From positions 1-51,056 of the forward strand of contig JAPEVF010000318.1 of the NCBI GenBank assembly GCA_029747585.1: DNA of 51,056 bases. Direction: 5' to 3'. The notes under the pieces were generated by a model. The model was given only the letters and a program-made list of their open reading frames with translations, did not search any database and was not told where the DNA came from. Shown here piece after piece: positions 33,229 to 44,569 of this stretch (the first letter of the stretch is position 1; each line of letters starts with the position of its first letter). The translations under genes and the position numbers were made by a program. The DNA comes from Pleurotus djamor. Taxonomy: Eukaryota > Basidiomycota > Agaricomycetes > Agaricales > Pleurotaceae.

Positions 33229-34748
33229 CTACGAGTACTCGGAAACTATGCTTTCTCGCTTCAGGTTAAGCAACATGCGAGAGCCTGCGATAGAAATCAT
33301 GACGTAGCAGTACCCGAATGTAATGAACGACTCGACGCCCTGAACGACATGATTAGTCTGGTCCTCTCAAAAAAAAAAGGAGAGACAGGGTAGCTACCGG
33401 TAGCTTGAAGGATACGACTAACGCAGCGTCAATGATTAAAATCCTATCAAGACATTGAGTACGCCGCCGGATAGAAGAGATTCACATAGAACGCACACCA
33501 CGAAGTAGGAAGCCGAGTCCCTCGTCAGGATGTGGACGATATTTGATCCCTTAGCGCCAACCCCTCTCAGTCTTTGCATGTGTAACAGGCCGCGAATGAG
33601 GACAAGCGTAAGGGCAAGGGTATCAAACCCAAGTCCAGGAATTCTAGAAGTGTGAGTGTGGTTAGCGGTAACTAAGATGCATGGACTCATCCAAGATGAA
33701 AGACTCACAGTGCAAGGATAAGATGATCCATTGAACTCGGGGTGCAAACAACGACGTTCTTTGAAAACGGTAGAGGAATCAGGGTGAAGTTCGGGGAAAG
33801 GACTGCCACTGCATAGGCCTGTACGGCGACAGTTCCAACAATCATGAAGCCAAGAAGAACGAAGACCCATCGCACGCGGCCGTACAGTCCATAAATTCGA
33901 AGCGAGAGAATCAAGTTGATGACCAGAACAACCAATATAGCTAGAAACAGCTATCATCAGGTTATCACAATGCAAGCAACGGACAAATTACCGGAGATTC
34001 CAATGAGTTAATGGAACCATGCATCACCTGGATCAAATTAGATCAGACGGATGACCGAAGACGAGAGCTTGAAGGAAACAAACAGCTACCCGTGCAGACA
34101 CGAACGTTCACCGAGAGGGCAGGTATGAGGACTTGAAAATGGGGAAGGATGGAACGTACAACTAGATGGGGGGAGGCGTGTGTCAGGACTTATGAAGCGG
34201 ATAAAATTTAGCGGTGAGTACTCACTTTTTGGGTTCGAGTGGGGGTAAGTATTCCTTCAAGGCTATGAGTACGATGCATGTGTGTGAGGGTGGAACCGAC
34301 CAAAGGTGTGAAGTATATGCCACGCAAATATCTGGTACCGGTTCTGACAGAGAGGAGATACCGAGTAGGTAACCGCGGAGACCAAGAGTAAGGGATGGTA
34401 ACATACGATGAAGAAGAGAATTTGGGTCGGTGAAGTCGAGAGCCCCGTCTAGAAGATAAATGGGATCATTCACTTTCGTTTGGACGGGAAGGCAGAAACT
34501 AACCCAGAAGAATTCAACCTAGTTATGAAGGTTTGTGAGCTTACCTGAGTATACAACAACAAGTCTGGGTCTTACTTCGTCAGATAAAGTTACAAGATAT
34601 TCCCAAGTCAGAAGTGTCAAGGATGAGACTGCGGAGAAAAACATGAGCATCTGAGGCAGGTGCTGGAAAGAAACCCTCAACCTTGAGCGTACTGGGGGAT
34701 ATAGTACGCTGTGTAGCCAGCTATAATTTGATCAAGGATGGGAGACAT
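33229..34748 (-). CDS. DUF6533-type seven-TM membrane protein, copy C
   Basis: Start at 34748 (MSPILDQIIAGYTAYYIPQY). Exons further encode VLVINLILSLRIYGLYGR, VLLGFMIVGTVAVQAYAVAV, IPGLGFDTLALTLVLIRGLL and NIVHILTRDSASYFVV, and the last ends GSRMLLNLKRESIVSEYS before TAG at 33229. Exon GILTPTRTQK is followed by GTGAGT. The exon order is that of copies A and B. Copy C differs most in its first exon and C-terminus, and may be the oldest of the three full copies. No catalytic residues are known for the family. Confidence 0.72.
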
Positions 34749-34784
34749 TGAGTTCGCGAGGCCGCTAGGTCCAGGGCTAGGACC

Positions 34785-34793
34785 GATTTATAT
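34785..34793 (-). promoter_or_regulatory. TATA element of copy C
   Basis: Minus-strand ACATATAAATCGGTC covers these bases, 37-45 nt upstream of the ATG, shared with copy B. Confidence 0.5.
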
Positions 34794-35830
34794 GTGGTCC
34801 ATTTGTTAAAGCTTTGGGTTCACCGCTCGACTAACAACCGGGTTCAATCAGCTACTTGATTCATGATCACGATGATCATAATCTCGCCGTAGAGAGAACA
34901 ATGCGAAAGGGAGGTGGCAAGCGGGTACACTTGCGATTTGAAGGCGGGGTTGGTAGCTAGGACTTGGGCAGCTCGCCCACTGAAGTACAAGGACCCATGA
35001 GAAAATGGATCCCATCACGATTGAGTGGGCTCCTTGTGACTGGAATTTAAAAGATTGAAGTATCGCTTCATCGTGACCAAGTACCAATATCTATCAAATC
35101 ACGGTGGGCGATGATGATATATGATATTGCGAAGGGACCGCAAAGAGATTTCTCCGAGGTCAGACGTTCTAGCTGACGGAGGGTACGAGAAAGGTCTGTT
35201 TATCAGACCCTTTGAACAGCCCCGAGCGTTCCAGAAGACAAACTCACGACGGAATCAATGACTGGAATTCTGGCTGGCTCTAAGGCGGAAGAGCCACGAA
35301 ACAATTGCGAAAGCGGGTCTTCGTAAGGACAAGGATACGAAGCCCAAGCTCGATGTCGTTGGTTCACGTTCACTTTGGTGATGAATCGATGACGAGGCAT
35401 CGAACACTTGGCCAGAACAATCCAGCGNAAAAAAATTCAACGCGATGCCCTTGCGGCAATGCACCAAGCTTAAGGGGGTAGTTTCAATGCCTTCGAAGAT
35501 TCAAGTGTAGCTCTGGTAGTATCGAGAAAACCAACGGTTCGCGAATTAGCGTCCGAGGATTTTTATATGATGAAGTAACAAGTTCATGAAAGTCGAGCAA
35601 ACGTCGAGCCAACGTCGAGCTTGGTTCAGTGGTAACTGTGAGAATTTGGGTTCACACGGTCAGCAAAATTATCAGTCGTGCTGCCGCGTCTCTTTTTGAC
35701 CACTTCTGCGACGCGACCACTTCGAGTCTTCGACCACACGAGCTTTAAATTTCAACGACTTGTATCAAAGCTGGCTGAGATCACCGAGTAACTCTAAAAG
35801 CAAGTCTACATCGATCTCCTAAGAGACAAC
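34794..35830. other. Upstream flank of the DUF6533 array, no gene seen
   Basis: Open frames at 34848-35087 and 35203-35467 (minus) have no recognisable domain, and one crosses an N beside an A run at 35428. GTCGAGCAAACGTCGAGCCA at 35592 contains a short direct repeat. Confidence 0.3.
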
Positions 35831-38800
35831 CGTGACGTACCCAGTTGCCCTCGACTTCCAGACTTGTTCTGCTCGTGCTCCTTCTCTGATTGCCCTTGTA
35901 TGGTTTTTAAGTACGGAACTTTGTAGATCATTTATGAGCCTGTGCGCAAGGTCAATCAGAATGATTGTCACAAACTACTCTACACATACCAGAATCATTG
36001 CTCCCGAGAAGTGGTGGTCCCGCTTCGCTTGTGATGCATCGAACGACCCACTGAGTATCAAGCTTGGTCGAGGAAGCTGGACGGCCAGGCTTGCTTCTCT
36101 TCGGTCTCTTGTGACAAGTAGAAACGTACGTGGCTTCTTCCACTGCGTTACCTTACATTGACTAAGTACTCCCATCTTCCTAGACCTCGTTCCCATTCCT
36201 CAAAGACATCCGTACCAATACCTACCAAAATTACGATGCCGTTCCCATCCACGCCTCGTCCGGTTTCTCCGAAATTGAAGAAAAGAAAATAGGTCTCAGC
36301 AAGTGAAAACGGCTGAATCCAAAAGTCTCGTAGCCGGTACCAACTTCGGCGGGATCAGCAGTGGAGACCACCACCTCTCCTCTCCCAAAGCCAGCCCATG
36401 ACTATGTCAACCAATGCCCCCTCCGTTTCCATCTACCAAACCAAGTATTGGGCAACTCCCCGACGACAGGTAGACCGCTAAGTCATCCTATCAAATTCAG
36501 GTTTCGTCAAGGATAACCCCACCACCCGGCTTACACCAGCGATCCCCACGACCTCGCGTGTTACGGCGGAGAGGATGGACTACTGGCGGGCCTTTATGCC
36601 GAAGACATTGAGTGATGTGGGCTATTGAGTCCCTGCGACCAGACTTTGGGATCGAAGTGCAATGACTTGATAAGGTTGCTGGAGGGCTTATGGTCGAAGC
36701 TGGAGGGTTCTTATAGGTTTTCTGAAGAGGTAAGCAAACAACGCCCAACAGCGGATGTATGTTCGTACGCTGAACTTTATTTACCTAGGATAAACATTGA
36801 AAGCACCGCATAAAGCATCGGAAGTGCGCGTGATTGGCTCCCAAACCAGCCTTGAACCAGCCAGAAGCTGCGACGATTGACCCCACAGAGTCCACAGAAA
36901 GCAGCCTGGTCCCAACGCATGCTGCGTAACCCAATCTCTGCAGGAATCATGGCGGATAGACATGCAGAGTCGAGCCTACCGTCTGTCACTAGCTTTCGCT
37001 GTCAATCTATGTCGTTGCTCTCATTATCTCCCAGTGACGCGTCGAAAACACAGATTCCGATCTTCGACTCTTGGGGTCGACATCTTGCGGCCTGATGAGG
37101 CACGGTAACTCCGCGTTCAGACGTTCGTCGAAACTTTCGCTCTCGCTTCCAGCCCCCTACACGCTGACATTTTCCTCTGCGGAGGTACTCAAGCGTAGAG
37201 CTCACAACCCTCCCAGCTCCTATTCATCACGTGATCGGGATGACGCGTCGTCTGACTCTCTTGTCCGACGCGTTCGAACTTCTTGAGCAGGCGAGTTCGT
37301 CTTCGTTCCCTTGGAACCACTCGACCTGACCCATGTACCCAATAGCTACTCCCCACTACGTCATGGTTCGTCCAGCCCAACGAGAACGCATTCTAGATGA
37401 AACATCGGGTACCACCTCTTGGGATGGAGTTGGGTTGTTTTTTTTAGTTGTTTGACGTGTTGAGAATGGTATGTTTTATTGTTTACCTACTACAAACGGG
37501 CAGTCTCATTGTTTTTCTCGCATTCTTTAAGATACGTACCAGACACTCGAATTCGCTGCCGGACCCTGGGCTAGACTCGAGCTTGAGACCGAACTCCTAC
37601 AATACCAAGATTAGCCAGATTGATCAAGTCGCTCTTCGATCTTGGACAAAGGTTGGACATGGAGGGGGATATGCTAGACGACGCCGCTCACAAAATGGCA
37701 GGCTCCAAGAGGCCCCAGTGCGTATGCTGACTTCCACCCGATTTTCTTCCATTCATATGGATCCTTTAGCGTGTCCATGAATCCTTCTTCGTGGTTTTGA
37801 TCTACTCATCTACCCTTCGCTCGTGCTACCGATTTCTAGCTGCTCTTCAACCCCTCTCAGTCCTCTCAAAGCCAGAGGCTCACAAAGAAGACCCAGTCAA
37901 TGAAGTTCCACCGCCCGCGGTCGCGCACCGACACTATACCTCCATGAACACCTGGTCACCTTTATCCTCGAACTCAATGCGACGAGGAAGGTCTCAATGC
38001 GTCCTGTTTCGCGCTCCTCAGTACTCGACTTGACCCAGTGTTCGTTTCTGTGGTCGCGGGAGGCTTTTCCAATGGAGTCGGGGAGGTCGTCGATGAGAAT
38101 GCAAATCGGTAGCGTGGCGAGGAAAACTGGAGGCTCTGGGGAATGTGCCATACGAAGCTGGTGAGAATGGGTCGCAACGTTATATCTTCACCTCATTTAC
38201 CTTGGCTTTCTTCACAGGCTCGTAGTCAGCACAATCACCTCAGCCTGTCCATTCATGACCTCTCTTCTGCAAATCCCAGTACACCTTCACTCCCTATTGG
38301 CCACGGACTTCGCTAAGGAGTATGGATACGATGTCCTGCGCAGGTGTCAACGCAAACCACCGCTCGTTTGAAGACGTGGTTACAGGCTCATCGGTTATAG
38401 GATAGTCACGACCGCCATTCTCAGCGAAGAAACGGGACGGGAAATGTGAAGTTTAGCAGGAGACCAGTTGGCTACTGGCCGATTACGCGCGTTCAGCCCA
38501 TCCTAGCCTCCGTCCTCCAAATAGAACCATGGCCAAATCTTGAGCCTGCGCATATGCTCCATACTACCCGGCATCCCATCACCCAGCTGATTTTTTACGA
38601 CGTCGCTACGCGTATAGGCACCACCTCACTCAGAATTGTCGACCGCGCTGCGCTCTCATCGTCGTTGATCAAGCTCGACAGCGAGAGCATGGTGGTTATC
38701 TTTGTGGGTTGTCTTCGGGCTATCATCGCAGTGTGCGCTCGGGATTCCTAGCCCCGGAGCTGGTTTGAAGGAAACAAGGAATCTTCCTTCTTCTCCTCCT

Positions 38801-39388
38801 ACTCCTACTCCAGCTCCTCGAGCCTGCCGTTGCGTCGGGCCATCATGTTTGTTATCATGATCTTTTCCACCAACATCATCTCCCCCACGGCTTCCCAACG
38901 ACAACAGGGACATGCGCTGAGATTTCATCGTTTGGCAATTTCTCGAGGCGTTCATTGCCTATCGTGTTCTCAGGCCCTTGCTTCCATCATTGTCGTCAGT
39001 TCTGATGGACCACATGTGCTGATACATACTATACATGGACGAAGAGAGTCAGTGCGGGGATACTCCTTTGTACCATATACACCTGGTCCATCGTCGCCGG
39101 CGAGTCACTGTAGCGGTAGCGATATCGGGGGAAGCCTTGTACACAGGATATGGTCTGGGGTCTGACCAGACGTCGTTCGTGTACGTCCACCCGTCTACAC
39201 AGACATTGTTAGTTATAGTTTTCCAAATACAGATTTGCCCGACATACCATCATCGATCAGCCCACCTGTCCATTCCCCAACAACATCCTCTCGCCAATCT
39301 TCCGTATCCACAAGGTTCCAGCCGGAAGCGAGCGAGAATGTGAGATTGCTGCTATACAACGGTCATCAACAACGCGATTTCCAATAAG
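35831..39388. other. Decayed or unresolved coding-like sequence
   Basis: Plus-strand fragments look like former exons in changing frames: around 36186-36305 (FPFLKDIRTNTYQNYDAVPI), 36505-36628 (MDYWRAFMPKTLSDVGY then stop), 36625-36731 (KCNDLIRLLEGLWSKLEG, then a GTAAGC donor), 37540-37730 (FAAGPWARLELETELLQYQ then, after a frame change, RLIKSLFDLGQRLDMEGDML) and 38220-38340 (LLATDFAKEYGYDVLRR). Stops and frame changes interrupt all of them and I recognise no family. The simplest reading is one or more dead genes on the plus strand. Confidence 0.35.
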
Positions 39389-40825
39389 CTAAGTGAGACA
39401 GATTACGAACCTGACAAACCCACCATCTCCAACCCCACTCCACCCATCTCTCCCCCTCGTCCATCTACATCTCTCCCCTTCCTTGAGATGTTTCTTACTC
39501 CAACTTCCGCTTCCGGTTTCAGTAGTCCCGCTATCAAAGATATGCGAACTCTCCAAGCCCAATGAAGGAGAAGCTTCATCCAATTTCCACCGTTCGTTCT
39601 CGTATTTCTCAACTTGCCTGAGCTCAGCGCCGCAAACGTCATCGCTTAGACGGTCATTGTCAACGAGCCGCCTTGAGAAAGCGCACAAGTGACGAATTGG
39701 GTGGTTCTTGATGGAGGCGAGCTTTGGAGAGGGGGTAGGGAACCTGGCGAGTTTGGAGATATAGGGAGTTGAAGCAAGCTTGTTGCTTATCCACGGTTGG
39801 AGTTTGGCGTACGTGGAATGACTGGCTTCAGTGAGGAGGATGAAGACTTCTTGCAAAGCTTGAGGAAGTAACGGAAGGTATGGCAGTATTCTCGGGTGGA
39901 GGAGAGAAAAGGGCGTGAGCCCTCCGATGAGAGCAACCAGACGCGTTGGGAAGTATGGCGAAACAACAAGGAGCCCGAGTGGGGGAAGTGTTACGGCCAC
40001 AGCGGTAAAGATGTAGAATGAAGACGCCCGGAGTTGGGACGATTCTGAAGGTTCGGGTGACAGATTGAGTTGAGAGGATATGGGGGCTAGTCGATCATGT
40101 ACATCTGCGCTCTGCATATATACGTACCCAAAACCCATTAGGTTATATATTCCCTGGATGTTCGCTAGCCATTCTTTACTCCCCTCCGGTACCAGTGACA
40201 CTGGAGTTTTCGAAGCGGACTCCTCGATTTTCTTGGATTTCGGGGTTGGGGGCGGCGGGGCCAAGAATGTCGGATGTGGTGGAGGTTTGGGTTGGGGCGC
40301 AGGCGGTGAATTTGCCAGCATGACAGCAAGCACGATAGCGTGCGGGACAACAAATACAAGTCGAGGAAATACGCCTAAACATCTCCATCAGCAAAGTACC
40401 TTTGGAGAAAAGAGTAGAAAAAACTCACACAGGAATTCGTATGCCGCCATCCAAGTGCACGTAACCTTCCAACCCCGTTTCCATAGCAGAATCTCTGCAA
40501 CCCTGTCCCGAAGCCAGAAAACAGGACCCACGCGAGGAACGAATCTTCTAGAGTTCACCGTCGTTATCGGTATCGACAATGGGTCCCCCGTGGACAGCAG
40601 CTTTCCCTTTCCAACCGATGCAACGGGGGTAGAAGTGAGTACTGAACCCGCCCCGCTCGAGACTTGCGCAGTCGACAAGAGTATCCGGGGTGGAACTATG
40701 TACTTGCTTGTCGTCGTCGGGGTCATTGGGCTCGTCGGTGATGTTGGCGAGAAAGTCTGGTGAGTTCTGGAAGAGATAGTTTGCGTTCGGGTTCTGTTTG
40801 GATAGATTTTCCATCGATTGAACAT
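39389..40825 (-). CDS. Integral peroxisomal membrane peroxin (Pex24p/Pex30-like), 460 aa
   Basis: Exons 40429-40825 and 39389-40374, intron 40375-40428 (GTGAGT..TTTAG, phase 1), 1383 nt. The N-terminus (MFNRWKIYPNRTRTQ) leads to a Ser/Thr/Pro-rich stretch, then the Pex24p-type domain: VAEILLWKRGWKVTCTWMAA, a membrane segment LVFVVPHAIVLAVML, the block EGSKEWLANIQGIYNLMG, and two helices FTAVAVTLPPLGLLVV and LVALIGGLTPFSLL. The C-terminal dysferlin-like motif VEKYENERWKLD and TRGRDGWSGVGDGG follow. Family members regulate peroxisome number and size and shape ER subdomains at the peroxisomal or ER membrane. The open frame extends upstream to 40993, so the start could be there (MAVGTRN); 40825 is chosen because the extra N-terminal residues look like leader sequence. 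The gene looks intact. Confidence 0.78.
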
Positions 40826-40993
40826 AGCCACGTCGCGCTGGACGGGAACGAAACATATTCCAGCGTCGCCATCGTTGCTGACGGCGACCGGGAAAGGCGG
40901 CATCTGTCTGGGCATCATCACGCCGTTCAATGGCACGTGACACACGCGCGATAGGAGCTCTCCTGACTTGATATTCCGTGTGCCGACAGCCAT

Positions 40994-43072
40994 GTACTTC
41001 AGACTTGCTTCAGACCCAGATTAATTGCAAACATTCGCAGTGTCTTGAGCTCTACTTCAACTTAGACGGTAGACGCACACGCCCTGGACCTGCCGCAGGA
41101 TGCATAAGCATAAGAAGTGCCTTCTGTGGGCCTGACCACGGTGGTGGCTACGGACGCGCTGAAGTGTTCGCAATCCATGATTTCAATTTCCCCAAATACA
41201 CTCAATAGATGGAAGACTTTGGACCTGAGGCTCGATTGGGTCAGTTGCGCTTGCACTTCTACTCTTGCTCTACTCAGTACCGTCGTGAACTCCAGAGTCC
41301 CCTCGAAATCGCGTCCTCGGTTCCCTGCTCTTTACCACTTTCTGTCCACTGCGAGATCCTCTGATCCCTGGTCCTCTCGCTGTTAGAGGAACACGGGCAA
41401 GCGACCTCAGCGACACCATGAGGCCCCGGGCCGGCGGGCTTTCCTTGTAGAATTGCTTGTAGTAGTTTTGTTGAGAATACAAGTTGTAGAATTGACGGGG
41501 AGTAAGTCCTCGCTTCGCTCTATTTATACATATCCATATTTAATTCTAGAATATACTACATAAGGAGTAATCCTTCTCTCACGGTTAGAATACTAACCCG
41601 GACTTCCCACGGTAAGTCCCGGAATGTTCTCACACTTACACGACGGAGCTGCTAACTTCTTTCCGATTTCAACAAGTTTACACGGTTCTCGACCTCTTCT
41701 TTCTAGCCAGGAGTGCTTATCTGCGACGGATGAAGCATCTAAGCATCGCGCAAAAGTAGGTATGCTTTGTGTACGTACTGTGTTGTTCGATGCATATATT
41801 TCGTATCCCCTCCGCGCAATACTTATCAATGATCACCAGTCCGGGCATGTCGACAACGAGGTTAGTTGGATAAGATCGGCAATGTGAACAGAATTTCATT
41901 GGGGTTCTCGGATTTGAAGTCTGGATGGAGCATGCCCAGACGATATTGAATTTTTCTCCCGGCGTTTCGCTGCTGCCTGGTATAAGGTTGAGAACTCGCC
42001 ACAGTTACCTGGTTCGTACGGCTGCTCATTCAGCGCCATTGGATCGGGGTGAAGATGCTGTGGAATTTGATCGAGCTTGTACTTGGTAACCCCGTCTCTT
42101 AGATCTTTTGTTTGCATCGGTGACGATGTCCCGAAATGCTGATTTGCCGGGTCAGTGAAAGTGGTGGACAGAGCGAAAGGGCGGCCAATTCTCCCTCCGT
42201 TCGCAGCCGTCAAGCTGGCACGCTTGTGAGTGGATAGATCTCGAAGAGAGCTGCCAGGCACGTCATAGGAGCCAGGCATAGAACACTGTTCACTGCTGTG
42301 GAGACCCCATGCTCCTGCGTGCACACTGGCAGGTAACGTTGAATATGCAAACGGGTTTTGCACTTCATATTGAGCAGCGGTTTGATGTAAGTAAGGGATA
42401 CTCTGCTGGCTCTAGCTGGCGTCGCGGTCAAGTACTTAGAAAACATCAAGTGTGTTCAACGCCGTACTTTGATGGCCTCCTGAGCTGCTCCTGAGTGTGT
42501 ATTCTCATGAATTTACTTCCAGGTTTGAGGCGTGAGGTCTGCTGTGTTTTTGTGAAACTGAAATTCAAGGGTTTCTGATAGGTGCGTAGCGCCTGTCCCC
42601 TTTTCATTGGCGGAGAGACCGGCAGCATGCCAGCCTCTCCGTGTCACTATCCAAGTACATGTGGGTAGACTACGAGACTACTAGCTACGAGACGAGGAGG
42701 AGAGGTGAGGTGAGGCTGCGAGCACTACCAGCATGGCAGCAGCATAACGAGGGGAGGGGGAATAGCTGACGAACCCACTTCCAGTCCTCCTCCTTAAATA
42801 CACCATACAACGTCACTCCCAAGACTTGCGCACAGACCACTGCCCTCTGCCCTCGGCTACGTCTTCGCCTCTGTGTCTAGTCCCTCAACAGCAATTCTCT
42901 ATCTCCGTAAAAAATAGATTTTGCTAACTACGTAATTTGCACAAGCCCGCTCCAACACGTAACCTGGGTCATTTACTCCCGCTCGTACTCGAGGTGATTT
43001 TCAGAGGTGCATAGTAAAAACAATCAAATCAAATTACCTCGAAACTATGAGACTGTACAAAAGTGCTAGTAA
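40994..43072. other. Region without supported genes
   Basis: Frames at 41117-41386 (plus) and 41896-42363 (minus) are open but lack domains, introns or compositional support. A possible solo LTR lies at 41469-41634. An inverted repeat CGGAGAG..CTCTCCG at about 42611-42641 could form a hairpin. From 42670 the sequence is rich in GAG/GGTGA repeats. Confidence 0.3.
41469..41634. mobile_element. Possible solo LTR, weak
   Basis: The sequence starts TGTTGAGAATAC, contains a TATA-like TATTTATACATA near 41520, and ends AATGTTCTCACA, so it has the TG..CA ends and short terminal inversion (TGTTGAGAA against TGTGAGAA) of an LTR. No target duplication was found and no internal retroelement sequence flanks it. 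Confidence 0.25.
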
Positions 43073-43389
43073 CTACTTGAACCAATAAGTCCACTCCAAC
43101 TGGTAGGCACCCAAACCTTTGACCTCGACTCCATCGGTTCCGAGACGACTCCAACCCTCTCTTTCCGACCTTGGTCTACAGAAACTTGATGCGCGGCGAA
43201 AAGGGCAATGGATGTGACGCCGATTTCGAGAGGCCGGGAGGGCGAGAAAGGAACTCACCAACGAAATCCACTTCGAGTCTTCGACACCGTTCCAAGACAG
43301 TTTTTGGGCCGAATTCTGTAAATACAATATTAGCAATGAATAGGGATCAGTCACGCACCGAAACCGCAGCAAAACGGCGTCCATTCGCT

Positions 43390-44460
43390 CGATGTGAGCC
43401 GAGTCTCGAGGTCGAGGAAAAAGAAGGCTGGGAGGCTCGGGAGGGTGATGAAATGGCCTCGTTTGGTATAGACATCGTTCATTTGAGTCAGTCGAGCCGA
43501 AATGAAGTCGGGAGGTGGAGGAGAGCCACAAAATGGTGCCGTTCCGGACAGACTTCGCGAGTGGGTGCTTGCACAAGGCGGAGAGTGCCGTTTCTAGGGA
43601 ATAAGAAGGAGGGAGGCCGTGGTAGCGAGAAAGGGGCGTCATTTCATACAGACATCGTCTGTGGGCGATCGTACGAGGTGTAGAGCGCCTGGAAGGTTTC
43701 GTTTCGAAGGAATAGGAAGGGGAGGGAGATGGAGGGTGGCGGGACCGATAAAATGGAGAATTTCTATACATATATTGCTTATCGAGTCGTTCAAAGACAA
43801 GGAACAACGAAACGCACCTAAAGCTCCCTCAGCGTGTCATGCAAATATCATTTTCCCGCCTTCGAACGAGTTGGATATCGAGAGGGTTGCGTTTTTTTTT
43901 TGAAGGAACAAGGATGAGGGCTCCGTGGGACCGATAAAATGGAGAATTTCTATATATAAATTGTTTATCAGCATCAGAAAGGGTGACGGTGACTCGCATG
44001 CTTACCAGTGTGACGTTTTGGGCTCGTGTAGCGCAGAGAGTTGATCCGGGGGGTCTGTCGTGTGCAAATCCTGTCTTGGGACTTGCGAGGCGCCGTTTCG
44101 AGAGCCGCAGAGTTGGGAGGAGGAAGATTGAGGGTACTGATAAAATGGAGCATTTCTGAATATATATTGTTAATCAGTGCAACTCTTAGCGAGAGAATCA
44201 ATGGGCTTACCAGTTCCACAAGCAGAACCGTCGAAACCCGACCAAGGATACGAGAAAGTCGAGTCTATCGGCTTCGATTTGACTCGGGATTGTCAGAAAG
44301 CGGTTTCGAGACACTTTTGGAGCAAGCAGAAGTCGAAGGAAGGGAAGTGGAGGAGGGGGGAAGTGGGTTTTGGAGGAACAAGCCGAAAACGACGACGAAA
44401 ACGCCCAGTTCATCGGCGCCAGAAGATGAGAAAATTGAATCCAAAAAAGAGGGGGTGTAA
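43390..44460. repeat. Degenerate tandem repeats, unit about 110-200 bp
   Basis: Three 40-bp blocks at 43744-43783, 43930-43969 and 44134-44173 are nearly identical (core GATAAAATGGAG.ATTTCT, then TATAT..ATTG.TTATC). Each is preceded by a GA-rich stretch such as GGAGGGAGATGGAGGG. More diverged units upstream (around 43449, 43529 and 43634, with GATGAAATGG or ACAAAATGG and ACAGACATCG/ATAGACATCG) extend the array. The long open frames on both strands here (minus 43073-43807, plus 43171-43683 and 44041-44460) are repeat-derived, not genes. Confidence 0.6.
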
Positions 44461-44569
44461 AAAGTCCAGAACAGCGTTATATAGGCAGTGGGATGGGTGG
44501 GCGGTGGACAGGGAAGGCATGGGCGGCGGAACGATGGCGGAAGGGAAGGAGTTTTAGAGTCCGGTCGCC

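Noticed and set aside
41469..41634. Solo LTR as a confident call
   Set aside because: No target duplication, no internal retroelement sequence and only short terminal inversion; kept only as a weak feature.
42611..42641. CGGAGAG..CTCTCCG hairpin as a terminator or RNA structure
   Set aside because: Single short stem with no nearby gene end; chance is likely.
43073..43807. 244-codon minus-strand open frame
   Set aside because: Its repeated peptide blocks follow the DNA repeat period; open frames exist on both strands, so it is repeat composition, not a gene.
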